Of a DNA stretch of 64,000 nucleotides, positions 48,062-57,200 are shown piece after piece; the first letter of the stretch is position 1; the number at the start of each line of letters is the position of its first letter. The notes below the pieces were generated by a model, which did not search any database, was not told the DNA's origin, and was given only the letters and a program-made list of their open reading frames with translations. Source of the stretch: Tepidiphilus succinatimandens (GTDB lineage Bacteria; Pseudomonadota; Gammaproteobacteria; Burkholderiales; Rhodocyclaceae). The stretch covers positions 1-64,000 of the forward strand of contig NZ_SBIK01000006.1 in the NCBI RefSeq assembly GCF_006503695.1. Direction: 5' to 3'. Position numbers and translations under genes: made by a program.

Positions 48062-49465
48062 TCAGCGCAGCGGCGCGTGCGGATCGACGGCGACGGGGCG
48101 CGGCGCGCTGCCGTCGGGCAGCACGTCGACACGGGTGAGCCCCTCTTCGGCGAACCAGGTCTGGGCCGCGCGCTGCACCTCGGCGGCGGTGACGCGCTTG
48201 AGCGCCTCGGTGATGCGCGCGCTCGCGTCCCATGGTAGTCCCACGGCGCGGGAAAAGCCGATCTCCATGGCCTGACCCATGAGGGAGTCGCGCTTATAGA
48301 CCTGCTGCGCCACTGCCTGGCGGATGACCCGCTGCAGTTCCTGTTCGGAAACCCCTTCCTTGGCGATGCGCTCCACTTCCTCGCGCAGTGCCTTTTCCAG
48401 GGCATCGAGCGGCACGCCGGGGCGGGCGCTGGCCGACAGCGTGAAGAGGCCGGGACCGCGGGCGAGGCCGTCATAGTCGGCCGAGACGGCGATGGCCCTG
48501 GGTTGCTCCCGCACCAGAGCTTTCGTCAGGCGTGCGCCGTCGTAGCCATCGAGCACGGCGGCGAGCACCATGAGGGCGTAGGGATCGCGGTCGGCCTCGA
48601 GATCGCGCAGCGGCGGCACTTTCCAGGCGAGCGTCAGGCTAGGAAGTTCCGTGGGGCCGCGCACGATCGCGTAGCGCCGGCCATGCTGCGGGGTTTCGTC
48701 GCGCACGGGTCGCTCGGGCACAGGGCGTGCACCGATCGAGCCGTAGTGGCGCTGGGCCAGCGCCAGAACGTCTTCTGCTTTGACGTCGCCCACGATCACC
48801 AACCGGGCGTTGTTCGGCGCGTACCAGGTACGGTACCACTGCCGCACGTCTTCGAGGGTGAGCCGTTCGAGGTCGGTGGGCCAGCCGATCACGGGGTTGT
48901 GGTAGGGATGGGACCAGAAGGCGGTGGCCATGAGGGCTTCTTCGCCGAGCGACTCGGGTACGTCGTCGGTACGCAGGCGCCGCTCCTCGCGCACCACCTC
49001 GCGCTCCTTGACGAACTCATTCGGGTCGAAGGCGAGGTGCTGCATGCGGTCGGCCTCGAGCTTCATGACTTCTTCCAGCGCCTGCGGCGGGATCTGCTCG
49101 AAGTAGGCGGTGTAGTCGCGGCTGGTGAAGGCGTTGTCGCGCCCGCCGAGCTCGGCCACGCGCCGGCTGAATTCCCCCGGCCCCACGGTGGGCGTGCCTT
49201 TGAACATCATGTGCTCGAATACGTGCGCCACGCCCGTCTTGCCCGCCGGCTCGTCGATGGAGCCTACGTCGTACCAGAGCATGTGCACCACGGAAGGAGC
49301 CCGGTGATCTTCGACCACGATGAGTTCCATGCCATTGTCGAGGCGAAAGAGTTTGGCCTCGGCGCGCGCCGCCGTGGCGACCAGCAAGGCCGTAAGGACG
49401 AGGAGGGCGGCGAGAAACGACCGCGACCAGGGGAACGTCCGGCGTAGGGAGGGATCGAATCGCAT
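48062..49465 (-). CDS. M16 zinc peptidase, catalytic subunit
   Basis: 467 residues with a signal peptide (about 15-35, ending ARA). The inverted zinc motif HVFEH lies at residues 81-85, with the third ligand Glu in the downstream VKEREVVREERRL block. It is a periplasmic peptidase of the pitrilysin/processing-peptidase family; its substrate is unknown. With the non-catalytic partner just downstream it forms the usual heterodimer pair. It is divergent from ftsY, with 123 bases between starts. Confidence 0.93.
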   Translation of the reverse strand: MRFDPSLRRTFPWSRSFLAALLVLTALLVATAARAEAKLFRLDNGMELIVVEDHRAPSVVHMLWYDVGSIDEPAGKTGVAHVFEHMMFKGTPTVGPGEFSRRVAELGGRDNAFTSRDYTAYFEQIPPQALEEVMKLEADRMQHLAFDPNEFVKEREVVREERRLRTDDVPESLGEEALMATAFWSHPYHNPVIGWPTDLERLTLEDVRQWYRTWYAPNNARLVIVGDVKAEDVLALAQRHYGSIGARPVPERPVRDETPQHGRRYAIVRGPTELPSLTLAWKVPPLRDLEADRDPYALMVLAAVLDGYDGARLTKALVREQPRAIAVSADYDGLARGPGLFTLSASARPGVPLDALEKALREEVERIAKEGVSEQELQRVIRQAVAQQVYKRDSLMGQAMEIGFSRAVGLPWDASARITEALKRVTAAEVQRAAQTWFAEEGLTRVDVLPDGSAPRPVAVDPHAPLR

Positions 49466-49588
49466 CTGCTAGAATCCTTTTCACCCGTTGGGTGAGCAAA
49501 CGCCCAAGGCAACATTGTACCCATACTTTTTCGGCGGTATCCGGTGCTTGGCGCTCCGGGTATCCGCACCAAGGTGGCAGACAGCCTC

Positions 49589-50803
49589 ATGTTCGGTTTG
49601 TTCAAGCGAAAGAAAAAGGAATCCGCGGATTCGGCCGGGACGCAAGGCACCGAAGCGCTGCTTCCCAGCGAAACTTCCCCCGGCAGCGGCGCCGACGCCG
49701 CGTCGGCGCAAACCTTGCCGGAAACGTCGCCGGAGGAGGCAATTGCAGCCGAAGCGAAGGCAGCAGATTCGCCCCATGCCCCCGAGTCGGGGACCGAGGC
49801 CGCCGTACAGGAATCGGATTCGATCCTGCCTGCGGGCGAGCCCGTCGCCGTGGAGAGGCAATCCCAGGGTGCAGCTGCGCCCGAGCAAGAATCGCGCAAG
49901 CGCTCCTGGACCGAGCGTCTCAAGGCGGGACTGGCGCGCACGCGGCAAAACCTCGCCGGGCTCTTCGGGCGGCGGCGCATCGACGAGGATCTCCTCGAAG
50001 AGATCGAGACCACGCTCCTGCTCGCCGACTGCGGGGTGGAGGCCACGCAATGGCTGATGGATTCCCTGCGCCGGCGCATCAAGAAAGACGGCCTTACCGA
50101 CGCCGAGCAGCTGCGCGGCGTGATGGCCGAACTGCTCACCGAGCTGCTCCTGCCCTTGCAGCAAGCGCTGGAGGTCGAGTCCCACAAGCCCTTCATCATC
50201 ATGGTGACGGGGGTCAATGGTGCGGGCAAGACCACGTCCATCGGCAAGCTTGCCAAGTACTTCCAGTCGCAAGGAAAAACCGTGCTGCTCGGGGCGGGAG
50301 ACACCTTCCGTGCCGCGGCGCGCGAGCAGCTGGTGGTGTGGGGCGAGCGCAACGGCGTGCCGGTGATCGCGCAGGAGCACGGCGACCCGGCGGCGGTGGC
50401 TTTCGACGCGGTGCAGGCGGCCAAGGCCCGGGGCGTCGATGTGGCCATCATCGACACGGCCGGGCGGCTCCCCACCCAGCTGCATCTGATGGAGGAGATT
50501 GCCAAGGTGCGCCGCGTCATCGCCAAGGCCGAGCCGGGCGCACCGCACGAAGTGCTGCTCGTGCTCGATGCCAACATCGGCCAGAACGCCATCACCCAGG
50601 TCGAAACCTTCGACAAGGCCGTCAGCCTCACCGGGCTCGTGCTCACCAAGCTCGACGGCACGGCCAAGGGAGGCGTGATCGCGGCGATCGCCCGGCGTTG
50701 CCCCAAGCCGGTGCGTTTCATCGGCGTGGGCGAGGGCATCGACGATCTTCGCCCCTTCTCGGCCCGCGATTTCGTGGAGGCGCTGCTCGGGATCGAACGA
50801 TGA
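49589..50803 (+). CDS. ftsY: Signal recognition particle receptor FtsY
   Basis: 404 residues from the ATG at 49589 (MFGLFKRKKKE), which restores the membrane-binding basic N-terminus. An acidic Ala/Glu-rich A domain of about 95 residues precedes the NG domain: GVNGAGKTTSIGKLA (G1), DTFRAAAREQL (G2), DTAGRLPTQLHLM (G3), TKLDGTAKGG (G4). It docks the SRP (4.5S RNA at 1.6 kb) to the membrane. It overlaps ftsE (ATGA). Confidence 0.96.
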   Translation: MFGLFKRKKKESADSAGTQGTEALLPSETSPGSGADAASAQTLPETSPEEAIAAEAKAADSPHAPESGTEAAVQESDSILPAGEPVAVERQSQGAAAPEQESRKRSWTERLKAGLARTRQNLAGLFGRRRIDEDLLEEIETTLLLADCGVEATQWLMDSLRRRIKKDGLTDAEQLRGVMAELLTELLLPLQQALEVESHKPFIIMVTGVNGAGKTTSIGKLAKYFQSQGKTVLLGAGDTFRAAAREQLVVWGERNGVPVIAQEHGDPAAVAFDAVQAAKARGVDVAIIDTAGRLPTQLHLMEEIAKVRRVIAKAEPGAPHEVLLVLDANIGQNAITQVETFDKAVSLTGLVLTKLDGTAKGGVIAAIARRCPKPVRFIGVGEGIDDLRPFSARDFVEALLGIER

Positions 50804-51462
50804 TCCGTTGCGAGAAACTCGCCAAGATCTATCCCGGCCCGGTGGCGGCGCTCGTCGATGTCGACCTCACCATCCCCGCCGGGCAGTTTCTTCTGGTATG
50901 CGGCCATTCGGGGGCGGGGAAAACCACGCTCTTTCGTCTCATCGCCGGTCTGGAGACACCCACCAGCGGTACCGTTTCGGTCAATGAGCACGACGTGGCG
51001 CGCCTGGGGCGGGGAGGCTTGCCGTATTATCGGCGTCGCTTCGGCCTGGTACTCTCCGACGCTCCCCTCTTGCCGCAGCGCACGGTGGCCGAGAACGTGG
51101 CCCTGCCGCTTCTGCTCGCCGGGGTGCCGCGGCGGCAGGCGTTCGAGCGCGTGGCACTGGCGCTGGAGCGCGTGGGGCTCGCCGGCCGGGCACACGAACT
51201 GCCGCCCACGCTCTCGGGCGGAGAGCAGCAGCGGGCGGCGATCGCTCGCGCCGTAGTACATCGGCCTTCGGTGGTCATCGCCGACGAACCCACCGCCCAG
51301 CTCGATCACGACAGCGCCACGGAAGTGGTGCGCCTGTTGCGCGCCTTTCATGCGGCGGGGGTGACGATGATCATCGCCACACACGACGAGGCGCTTTTTT
51401 CCAGCGTGGCGCAGCGGCGCATCGTGCTCGCGCACGGTCGCCTGGTGGAGGATGCGCGGTGA
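50800..51462 (+). CDS. ftsE: Cell division ATP-binding protein FtsE
   Basis: 220 residues. ABC motifs: Walker A GHSGAGKTTL (about 35-44), signature LSGGEQQRAAIARA, Walker B VVIADEPTAQLD, and H-loop ATHDE. FtsE with FtsX forms the division complex that activates septal amidases from the cytoplasmic side. It is translationally coupled at both ends, to ftsY (ATGA) and ftsX (four-base overlap). Confidence 0.94.
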   Translation: MIRCEKLAKIYPGPVAALVDVDLTIPAGQFLLVCGHSGAGKTTLFRLIAGLETPTSGTVSVNEHDVARLGRGGLPYYRRRFGLVLSDAPLLPQRTVAENVALPLLLAGVPRRQAFERVALALERVGLAGRAHELPPTLSGGEQQRAAIARAVVHRPSVVIADEPTAQLDHDSATEVVRLLRAFHAAGVTMIIATHDEALFSSVAQRRIVLAHGRLVEDAR

Positions 51463-52361
51463 AACGGGGATGGTGGGAAGGGCAGGCGGAGGCGCTGGGG
51501 CGCGCCGCGATCCTATTGCGTACGGCGCCGCTGGTGACGGCGGTGGTCACGCTCGTGCTCGCCACGGCGCTCGCGCTGCCGGCGACGATGGCCTGGATCG
51601 GGGCCGGCGTCACCCAGTGGTTCGGCGGGCAGGGGACGGAGCCGCAGATCACGGCCTTTTTCCGGCAAAAGCTTGCCCGCGAAGAGGCGCTCGCGGTGGT
51701 GCAACGCTGGCGCGAGGACGAAGCGGTGGCGCGCGTCGTGTTCATCCCGCGCGAGGAAGCGCTCGCCCGTCTGCGGCAGACGGATCTGGGCGCGGCGATC
51801 GAGACCTTGCCCGACAACCCCCTGCCGGACGCCATGACGCTGGTGCCGCGTCGCCATGCCCCGCAGGATGTGGCCGAGCTGCAGCAACGGCTCACCGCCG
51901 AGCCTGGCATCGAGGCGGTCCAGGTGGACACGGCCTGGGTAGAGCGGGTGCATGGGCTCGCGCGCGCCGGCACGATGGTGGCAGCGGCGCTCGCGGCCTG
52001 GTTCGCCTTGGGAATGCTGGCGCAGACCTATCTGGCGATCCGGCTGCAACTCGTGGCCGCGGCGCAGGAGATCTCCGTGCTGCGCGCCCTGGGTGCCACC
52101 GACGGCTACATCGGCCGGCCGTTTCGCTGGCTCGGCTGGCTGCAGGGGCTGTTCGCCGGCTGCGTCGGCGCGGCGCTCTGGGGCGGGCTCATCGCCTGGC
52201 TCACGCCGCCGTTCGACGAACTCGCCCGACTCTACGGACTCGGAGGATTCTTTCCGTTTCCCGTCTGGGCGGGAGGGGTGGCACTCGTTGCCGCCGGGGC
52301 GGTATTGGGGGCGCTCGGAGCCGAGATCTCGCTGCGTCAGTTTTTCCGGGCATCGGCCTAG
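51459..52361 (+). CDS. ftsX: Cell division protein FtsX
   Basis: 300 residues; GTG start overlapping the ftsE stop. Four hydrophobic segments (about 23-45, 170-192, 220-243, 270-292) enclose a periplasmic loop of about 120 residues between the first and second; the block EISVLRALGATDGYIGRPF follows helix two, as in FtsX/MacB-type permeases. It relays FtsE ATP hydrolysis to periplasmic amidase activators. In many proteobacteria rpoH follows; here an ene-reductase does. Confidence 0.93.
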   Translation: MKRGWWEGQAEALGRAAILLRTAPLVTAVVTLVLATALALPATMAWIGAGVTQWFGGQGTEPQITAFFRQKLAREEALAVVQRWREDEAVARVVFIPREEALARLRQTDLGAAIETLPDNPLPDAMTLVPRRHAPQDVAELQQRLTAEPGIEAVQVDTAWVERVHGLARAGTMVAAALAAWFALGMLAQTYLAIRLQLVAAAQEISVLRALGATDGYIGRPFRWLGWLQGLFAGCVGAALWGGLIAWLTPPFDELARLYGLGGFFPFPVWAGGVALVAAGAVLGALGAEISLRQFFRASA

Positions 52362-52403
52362 CGGGCGCGCTGGCGCCCACATCCTTGAAACAAGGAGAAT
52401 TCC

Positions 52404-53519
52404 GTGAGCCGTCTGTTTTCTTCGTTCCGCTTGGGGGCGCTGGAGCTGCCCAACCGCATCGTGATCGCGCCCATGTGCCAGTATTCGGCGCAGGAGGGGC
52501 ATCCCAGTGATTGGCACCTTCTGCATTGGGGATCAATGGCGCTCTCGGGTGCGGGCATGCTCATCGTCGAGGCGACCGCCGTCACGCCCGAAGGGCGCAT
52601 CACGCCGGGTTGTCTGGGGCTATGGTCTGACGCGCACGCCGAGTCGCTCGCCCGGTCGTTGGCACCCGTGCGTCGTCAAGGGGTGATACCGCTTGCCATC
52701 CAGCTATCCCATGCCGGGCGCAAGGCCTCGAGCCGGGTGCCGTGGGAAGGAGGCGCCCAGATTCCGGTGGAGGAGGGTGGTTGGCTCGCGCTCGCTCCTT
52801 CGCCCCTGCCGCACGCGCCGGGCGAGCTGCCGCCGCAGGAGCTCGATGCCGCAGGGCTTTCCCGTATCCGTGAAGCCTTCGTGGCCGCCGCCCGGCGCGC
52901 CGTCGACTGCGGCCTGCAGGCGATCGAGCTGCACATGGCGCACGGCTACCTGCTGCACGAATTCCTCTCTCCGCTGTCGAACCAGCGCTCCGATGCGTAC
53001 GGTGGCTCGCTGGAGCACCGCATGCGCTTTCCGTTGGAAGTGTTCCGGGCGGTGCGCGATGCCGTTCCCGAGCGCATTCCCGTGGGCGTGCGCATCTCGG
53101 CCACCGACTGGGTGGAAGGGGGTTGGAATCTGGAGCAGAGCATCGTGCTCGCGCAGGCGATCGAACCCTTGGGCTGCGCTTATATCCACGTCTCGAGCGG
53201 CGGTCTCTCGCCGCTGCAGAAAATTCCGGTGGCTCCGGGCTATCAGGTGCCATTCGCCGAATCGGTACGGCGCGCCGTGAAGCACATGCCCGTGATCGCC
53301 GTCGGGCTCATCACCGAGCCGCAGCAGGCCGAGGCCATTCTTGCCGAAGAAAAAGCCGATCTGGTAGCGCTCGCGCGCATGATGGTGTGGGATCCGCGCT
53401 GGCCGTGGCACGCCGCCGCCGCGCTCGGCGCCACCGTCGAGGCCCCGCCGCAATACTGGCGCTGCCAGCCGCAACAGCACCGCGGCGTGTTCGGCGACGT
53501 GAAGATCGGCCAGCGCTGA
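52404..53519 (+). CDS. Old-yellow-enzyme family ene-reductase (YqjM class)
   Basis: 371 residues; GTG start after AAGGAGA. The FMN/beta-barrel features are of the thermophilic-like class: IAPMCQYSAQEG with the redox-tuning Cys at about 25, QLSHAGRKAS, the substrate His pair in ELHMAHGYLLHEFLSPLSN, and LARMMVWDPRWPWHAA near the end. It reduces activated C=C bonds using NADPH. It stands alone after ftsX; the physiological substrate is unknown. Confidence 0.92.
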   Translation: MSRLFSSFRLGALELPNRIVIAPMCQYSAQEGHPSDWHLLHWGSMALSGAGMLIVEATAVTPEGRITPGCLGLWSDAHAESLARSLAPVRRQGVIPLAIQLSHAGRKASSRVPWEGGAQIPVEEGGWLALAPSPLPHAPGELPPQELDAAGLSRIREAFVAAARRAVDCGLQAIELHMAHGYLLHEFLSPLSNQRSDAYGGSLEHRMRFPLEVFRAVRDAVPERIPVGVRISATDWVEGGWNLEQSIVLAQAIEPLGCAYIHVSSGGLSPLQKIPVAPGYQVPFAESVRRAVKHMPVIAVGLITEPQQAEAILAEEKADLVALARMMVWDPRWPWHAAAALGATVEAPPQYWRCQPQQHRGVFGDVKIGQR

Positions 53520-53581
53520 GGGGGTATCGCCGTGCCACCCGAAGCACCAACCCGGCAGGGGATGAGGGAGGAAGATGCGTG

Positions 53582-53992
53582 ATGGATGAGTTGCTCGACA
53601 TCACCCCGCTGGAGCGCGCCTTGGCCCGGCTGGAAGAGGGTTGGAGGCGATATCTGCAAGACCCTGAGGACCTGCAGATTCGCGACGGACTGATCCAGCG
53701 CTTCGAGTTCACTTACGAGCTCGCGCACAAGATGCTCAAGCGCTTTCTCCGGCTCACCTCTGCCTCACCGCAGCAGTACGACGACATGCCCTTTCAGGAT
53801 TTGATCCGCGCCGGCAACGAGCAGGGACTTCTGCGGGGAGAATGGCCCGACTGGCGGCGTTACCGCGAGATGCGCGCCAAGACCAGCCATGCCTACGACG
53901 AGAACGTCGCGCTCGAAGTGGTTCGAGGCATCCCCGAATTCCTCACGGAAGTGCGTCATCTGCGCGAGCGGCTGCGGGAGCGGCTGTCATGA
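53582..53992 (+). CDS. hepT: HEPN-domain toxin (HepT/HI0074 family)
   Basis: 136 residues of helical HEPN fold (IRDGLIQRFEFTYELAHKMLKRFL is family-typical). The HepT active motif RX4HXY is intact: Arg98, His103, Tyr105 (RAKTSHAY). In characterised HepT-MntA systems this HEPN RNase cleaves RNA, and the Tyr of this motif is AMPylated by MntA to silence it. The stop overlaps the downstream nucleotidyltransferase start by four bases. The start is ATG at 53582, with GTG one codon earlier; GGAGGAAG precedes it. Older annotations call it nucleotidyltransferase substrate-binding protein. Confidence 0.88.
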   Translation: MDELLDITPLERALARLEEGWRRYLQDPEDLQIRDGLIQRFEFTYELAHKMLKRFLRLTSASPQQYDDMPFQDLIRAGNEQGLLRGEWPDWRRYREMRAKTSHAYDENVALEVVRGIPEFLTEVRHLRERLRERLS

Positions 53993-54366
53993 GCGAGAGC
54001 GTCCCGCCGCTCGACATCCGCCCAGAGCATTGGCGGATCGTGCGGGACATCCTGCAGCGCCATCTTCCAGGTATCGAAGTCTGGGCGTTCGGCTCACGCG
54101 CCAAGGGAACGGCAAGGAAGTATTCCGACCTGGATCTGGCCGTGATCACCGACCGATCCCTGCCGCTCGATCTCGGCGCCCGGTTGCGCGAGGACTTCTC
54201 CGAGTCCGATCTGCCTTACCGCGTGGACGTGATCGACTGGGCGAGCATCGACGAGACCTTTCGCCGCCTCATCGAGCGGGAGAAAGTGGTGGTGCAAAAA
54301 GGGGATCGCGGCGCGGAGGAACTGGTGGTGAAGGGCGGAGTCGAACCGCCGACCTACGGGTTATGA
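53989..54366 (+). CDS. mntA: Minimal nucleotidyltransferase antitoxin (MntA/HI0073 family)
   Basis: 125 residues. The signature GSX10DXD is exact: Gly35-Ser36, Asp47, Asp49 (GSRAKG...SDLDL), with a third acidic residue in RVDVIDW (Asp80/Asp83). These are the Mg/NTP residues of the MNT fold, so AMPylation activity is expected. It is coupled to the HEPN gene. The last 41 bases lie on the antisense of a tRNA-Met gene, and the encoded tail KGGVEPPTYGL is tRNA complement rather than family sequence; a natural protein of about 105-112 residues may once have ended earlier. Confidence 0.85.
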   Translation: MSESVPPLDIRPEHWRIVRDILQRHLPGIEVWAFGSRAKGTARKYSDLDLAVITDRSLPLDLGARLREDFSESDLPYRVDVIDWASIDETFRRLIEREKVVVQKGDRGAEELVVKGGVEPPTYGL

Positions 54367-54399
54367 ATCCGTCGCTCTAACCATCTGAGCTACTTCACC
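54323..54399 (-). tRNA. tRNA-Met (anticodon CAT), CCA encoded
   Basis: On the minus strand, acceptor GGTGAAG pairs with CTTCACC; then A and an encoded CCA (54323-54325). D arm GCTC/GAGC, anticodon loop TTCATAA, T arm GGCGG-TTCGACT-CCGCC. The first pair is G-C, so it is an elongator, not the initiator; a lysidine-modified tRNA-Ile2 is a less likely alternative. The 31:39 pair of the anticodon stem reads A-C. Its 3' end overlaps mntA. Confidence 0.92.
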
Positions 54400-54411
54400 A
54401 TCGAGTCTGGT

Positions 54412-54441
54412 AATATACCGGTTTTCCCTTTCGGATGTCAA
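54412..54441 (-). promoter_or_regulatory. Promoter of tRNA-Met
   Basis: On the minus strand: TTGACA (54436-54441), an 18-bp spacer and TATATT (54412-54417), about 12 bases before the tRNA. It lies just upstream of the divergent miaB start. Confidence 0.7.
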
Positions 54442-54455
54442 GGGTCCACAGGCAA

Positions 54456-55793
54456 ATGAAAAAAGTCTACATCCGCACGTTCGGATGCCAGATGAACGAG
54501 TACGACACGACCAAGATGTTCGACGTACTCGCGGCGCGCTACGGCGCCGAACCCACCGACGATCCGCTCGAAGCCGACGTCATCCTCTTCAACACCTGCT
54601 CGGTGCGTGAAAAGGCACAGGAGAAGGTCTTTCACGACTTGGGGCGGGTCAAAGAGCTCAAGCGCCGCAACCCCGATCTCGTGATCGGCGTGGGCGGCTG
54701 CGTGGCGAGCCAGGAGGGCGAGGCCATCGTGCGCCGCGCCCCTTACGTGGACGTCGTCTTCGGGCCGCAGACCCTGCACCGGCTGCCTGAGCTCATCGAA
54801 GCGCGTCGGCGCCAGGATCGGCCGCAGGTCGATATCTCCTTCCCCGAGATCGAAAAGTTCGATGCGCTGCCCGAGCCGCGCGTCGAGGGGGCGAGCGCCT
54901 TCGTTTCCATCATGGAAGGCTGCTCCAAATACTGCTCGTTTTGCATCGTCCCCTACACGCGGGGCGAAGAGATCTCCCGTCCGCTAGAGGATGTGCTCGT
55001 CGAAGTGGCCCAGCTCGCCGAGCAGGGGGTCAAGGAGGTGACCCTGCTGGGGCAGAACGTCAACGCCTGGCGCGGGCGCATCACGCGTCAGGGGGACGAA
55101 GTGGGCGACTTCGCCTTTCTGCTGGAGTGTGTGGCCGAGATCCCCGGCATCGAGCGCATTCGCTACACCACCTCGCACCCGCGAGAGATGACTTCGCGCC
55201 TGATCGCCGCCTACGAGAAAATTCCCCAGCTCGTCAGCCACCTGCACCTGCCGGTGCAGTCCGGCTCCGACCGGGTGCTCGCGGCGATGAAACGCGGCTA
55301 TACCGTGCTCGAATACAAGTCCATCGTGCGGCGGCTGCGGGCGGTGCGCCCCGACCTGTCGCTGTCCTCCGACTTCATCGTCGGTTTTCCCGGCGAGGCC
55401 GAAGCCGACTTCGAAAAGACGCTGCGCCTCGTCGAGGAGCTGCAGTTCGACCATTCCTTCAGTTTCGTCTATAGCGCCCGGCCCGGTACGCCCGCGGCCG
55501 AACTGCCCGACCCGGTGCCGCAGCAGACCAAGCTCGCCTGGCTCGCCCGATTGCAGGCGCAACTCGAGGCGCAGGAGCGCGCCTTCAGCGAGGCCATGGT
55601 AGGGCGCATCGAGCGGGTGCTCGTCACCGGTCCCTCGAAGAAAGACCCGGCCTGGCTTGCCGGGCGTACCGAGAACAACCGCGTGGTCAATTTCCGCGGC
55701 GAGCCCCGGCTGGTGGGGCAGTTCATCGACGTGAAGATCACCGAGGCGCTGCCGCACAGCCTGCGCGGGGAGGTGCTCGTCCGTGCGTCCTGA
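54456..55793 (+). CDS. miaB: tRNA-2-methylthio-N6-isopentenyladenosine synthase
   Basis: 445 residues from the ATG at 54456 ([18 protein letters not shown], like E. coli MiaB); an in-frame ATG at 54435 is possible but adds a poor extension. The MTTase domain has Cys residues at 11 (FGCQMN), in NTCSVRE and in GGCVASQ for one cluster, the radical-SAM motif CSKYCSFC for the other, and a TRAM domain at the end. It adds the methylthio group at A37 of tRNAs reading U-starting codons. It overlaps phoH by 11 bases. Confidence 0.97.
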   Translation: MKKVYIRTFGCQMNEYDTTKMFDVLAARYGAEPTDDPLEADVILFNTCSVREKAQEKVFHDLGRVKELKRRNPDLVIGVGGCVASQEGEAIVRRAPYVDVVFGPQTLHRLPELIEARRRQDRPQVDISFPEIEKFDALPEPRVEGASAFVSIMEGCSKYCSFCIVPYTRGEEISRPLEDVLVEVAQLAEQGVKEVTLLGQNVNAWRGRITRQGDEVGDFAFLLECVAEIPGIERIRYTTSHPREMTSRLIAAYEKIPQLVSHLHLPVQSGSDRVLAAMKRGYTVLEYKSIVRRLRAVRPDLSLSSDFIVGFPGEAEADFEKTLRLVEELQFDHSFSFVYSARPGTPAAELPDPVPQQTKLAWLARLQAQLEAQERAFSEAMVGRIERVLVTGPSKKDPAWLAGRTENNRVVNFRGEPRLVGQFIDVKITEALPHSLRGEVLVRAS

Positions 55794-56751
55794 GATGAAG
55801 TACCTGGAGTGGGAAGCCGAGCCGCTCGACAACGCGCGACTCGCGAACCTGTGCGGGGTGCTCGACGAGAACCTACGCCAGATCGAATCGGCCTTCGACG
55901 TGACGATCGCACGGCGCAGCGGCCACTTCACCCTGGCCGGCGCGCCGGCTCAGGCGAGGCTCGCGCTCGACGTCCTGCAGCGGCTGTGGGCCCGCGCCGG
56001 GCAAGAGCTCTCGCTCGACGACATCCAGCTCGGCGTGATCGAACGCCTGAGCGACGCGAACGAGGCGTCGGCCGAGGAAGGCGCGGTGCCGCAGCTGCGC
56101 ACGCGCAAGGGGGCGATCGGCGGGCGCACGCCGCGCCAGGTGGCCTATCTGCGCGCGATCCAGTCGCACGACATCACCTTCGGCATCGGCCCGGCCGGCA
56201 CGGGCAAGACCTATCTCGCGGTGGCGGCGGCCGTCGACGCCTTCGAGCGCGAACAAATCGAGCGCATCGTGCTCACGCGCCCGGCGGTGGAAGCCGGCGA
56301 GCGCCTAGGGTTTTTGCCCGGCGATCTGGCGCAGAAAGTCGACCCCTATCTTCGTCCTTTGTACGATGCGCTCTACGACCTCTTCGGTTTCGAGCGCGTG
56401 GGCAAGCTCTTCGAGCGCGGCGCGATCGAGATCGCCCCGCTCGCCTTCATGCGCGGACGCACGCTCAATCACTCGTTCATCATTCTAGACGAAGCGCAGA
56501 ACACCACTCCCGAGCAGATGAAGATGTTCCTGACACGCATCGGCATCGGCTCCAAGGCGGTCATCACGGGCGATCTCACCCAGATCGACCTGCCGCGCGG
56601 CGCCAAGAGCGGTCTCGCGCAGGCGCGCGAGGTACTCGCCGAGGTGCGCGGCGTGGCCTTCACCCAGTTCCTCAAGGAAGACGTGGTGCGCCACCCGCTG
56701 GTGGCGCGCATCGTCGAAGCCTATGACCGCCTCGAAGGAGGGGAACGGTGA
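55783..56751 (+). CDS. ybeZ: PhoH-like ATPase (YbeZ)
   Basis: 322 residues; GTG at 55783 after GGGGAGG, or ATG at 55795. Nucleotide motifs: [13 protein letters not shown] (Walker A, about 138-150), [21 protein letters not shown] (Walker B) and [10 protein letters not shown]. PhoH-like proteins are predicted RNA-binding ATPases that act with YbeY in ribosome quality control. It is second in the miaB-ybeZ-ybeY-corC-lnt operon, with overlaps at both ends. Confidence 0.95.
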   Translation: MRPEMKYLEWEAEPLDNARLANLCGVLDENLRQIESAFDVTIARRSGHFTLAGAPAQARLALDVLQRLWARAGQELSLDDIQLGVIERLSDANEASAEEGAVPQLRTRKGAIGGRTPRQVAYLRAIQSHDITFGIGPAGTGKTYLAVAAAVDAFEREQIERIVLTRPAVEAGERLGFLPGDLAQKVDPYLRPLYDALYDLFGFERVGKLFERGAIEIAPLAFMRGRTLNHSFIILDEAQNTTPEQMKMFLTRIGIGSKAVITGDLTQIDLPRGAKSGLAQAREVLAEVRGVAFTQFLKEDVVRHPLVARIVEAYDRLEGGER

Positions 56752-57200
56752 AACGCCTGCGCCTGAGCTATCAGCGGGCCTGCGCCGCCGAAGAATTGCC
56801 GCCGCGCGCCGCGGTGCTGCGCTGGACGCGTGCCGCCTTATTGGAGGGCGAGGCGCAGGTGACGGTGCGTTTCGTCGATGCCGAGGAAGGGCGTGAATTG
56901 AACCGGCGGTTCCGTGGCAAGGATTACGCCACCAACGTGCTTTCTTTCGTCTATGATCTTCCAGAAGAAGCCGGCTTGATGGGGGATCTGGTGCTGTGCG
57001 CGCCCGTGGTGGCGCGCGAGGCCGCGGAGCAGGGCAAGCCGCTGGCGGCGCACTACGCGCACCTGATCGTGCATGGTATGCTGCACCTGCAAGGCTACGA
57101 CCACGAGGACGAAGCGCAGGCGGCCGAGATGGAGGCGCTCGAGCGCGACGTGCTCGGGCGGCTCGGTTTTCCCGACCCGTATGCTGACGAGGAGCGATGA
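56748..57200 (+). CDS. ybeY: Endoribonuclease YbeY
   Basis: 150 residues; GTG start overlapping the ybeZ stop. The zinc motif [11 protein letters not shown] has His109, His113 and His119; the [12 protein letters not shown] block is also conserved. YbeY matures the 3' end of 16S rRNA and degrades defective 70S ribosomes. It overlaps corC by four bases. Confidence 0.96.
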   Translation: MKRLRLSYQRACAAEELPPRAAVLRWTRAALLEGEAQVTVRFVDAEEGRELNRRFRGKDYATNVLSFVYDLPEEAGLMGDLVLCAPVVAREAAEQGKPLAAHYAHLIVHGMLHLQGYDHEDEAQAAEMEALERDVLGRLGFPDPYADEER

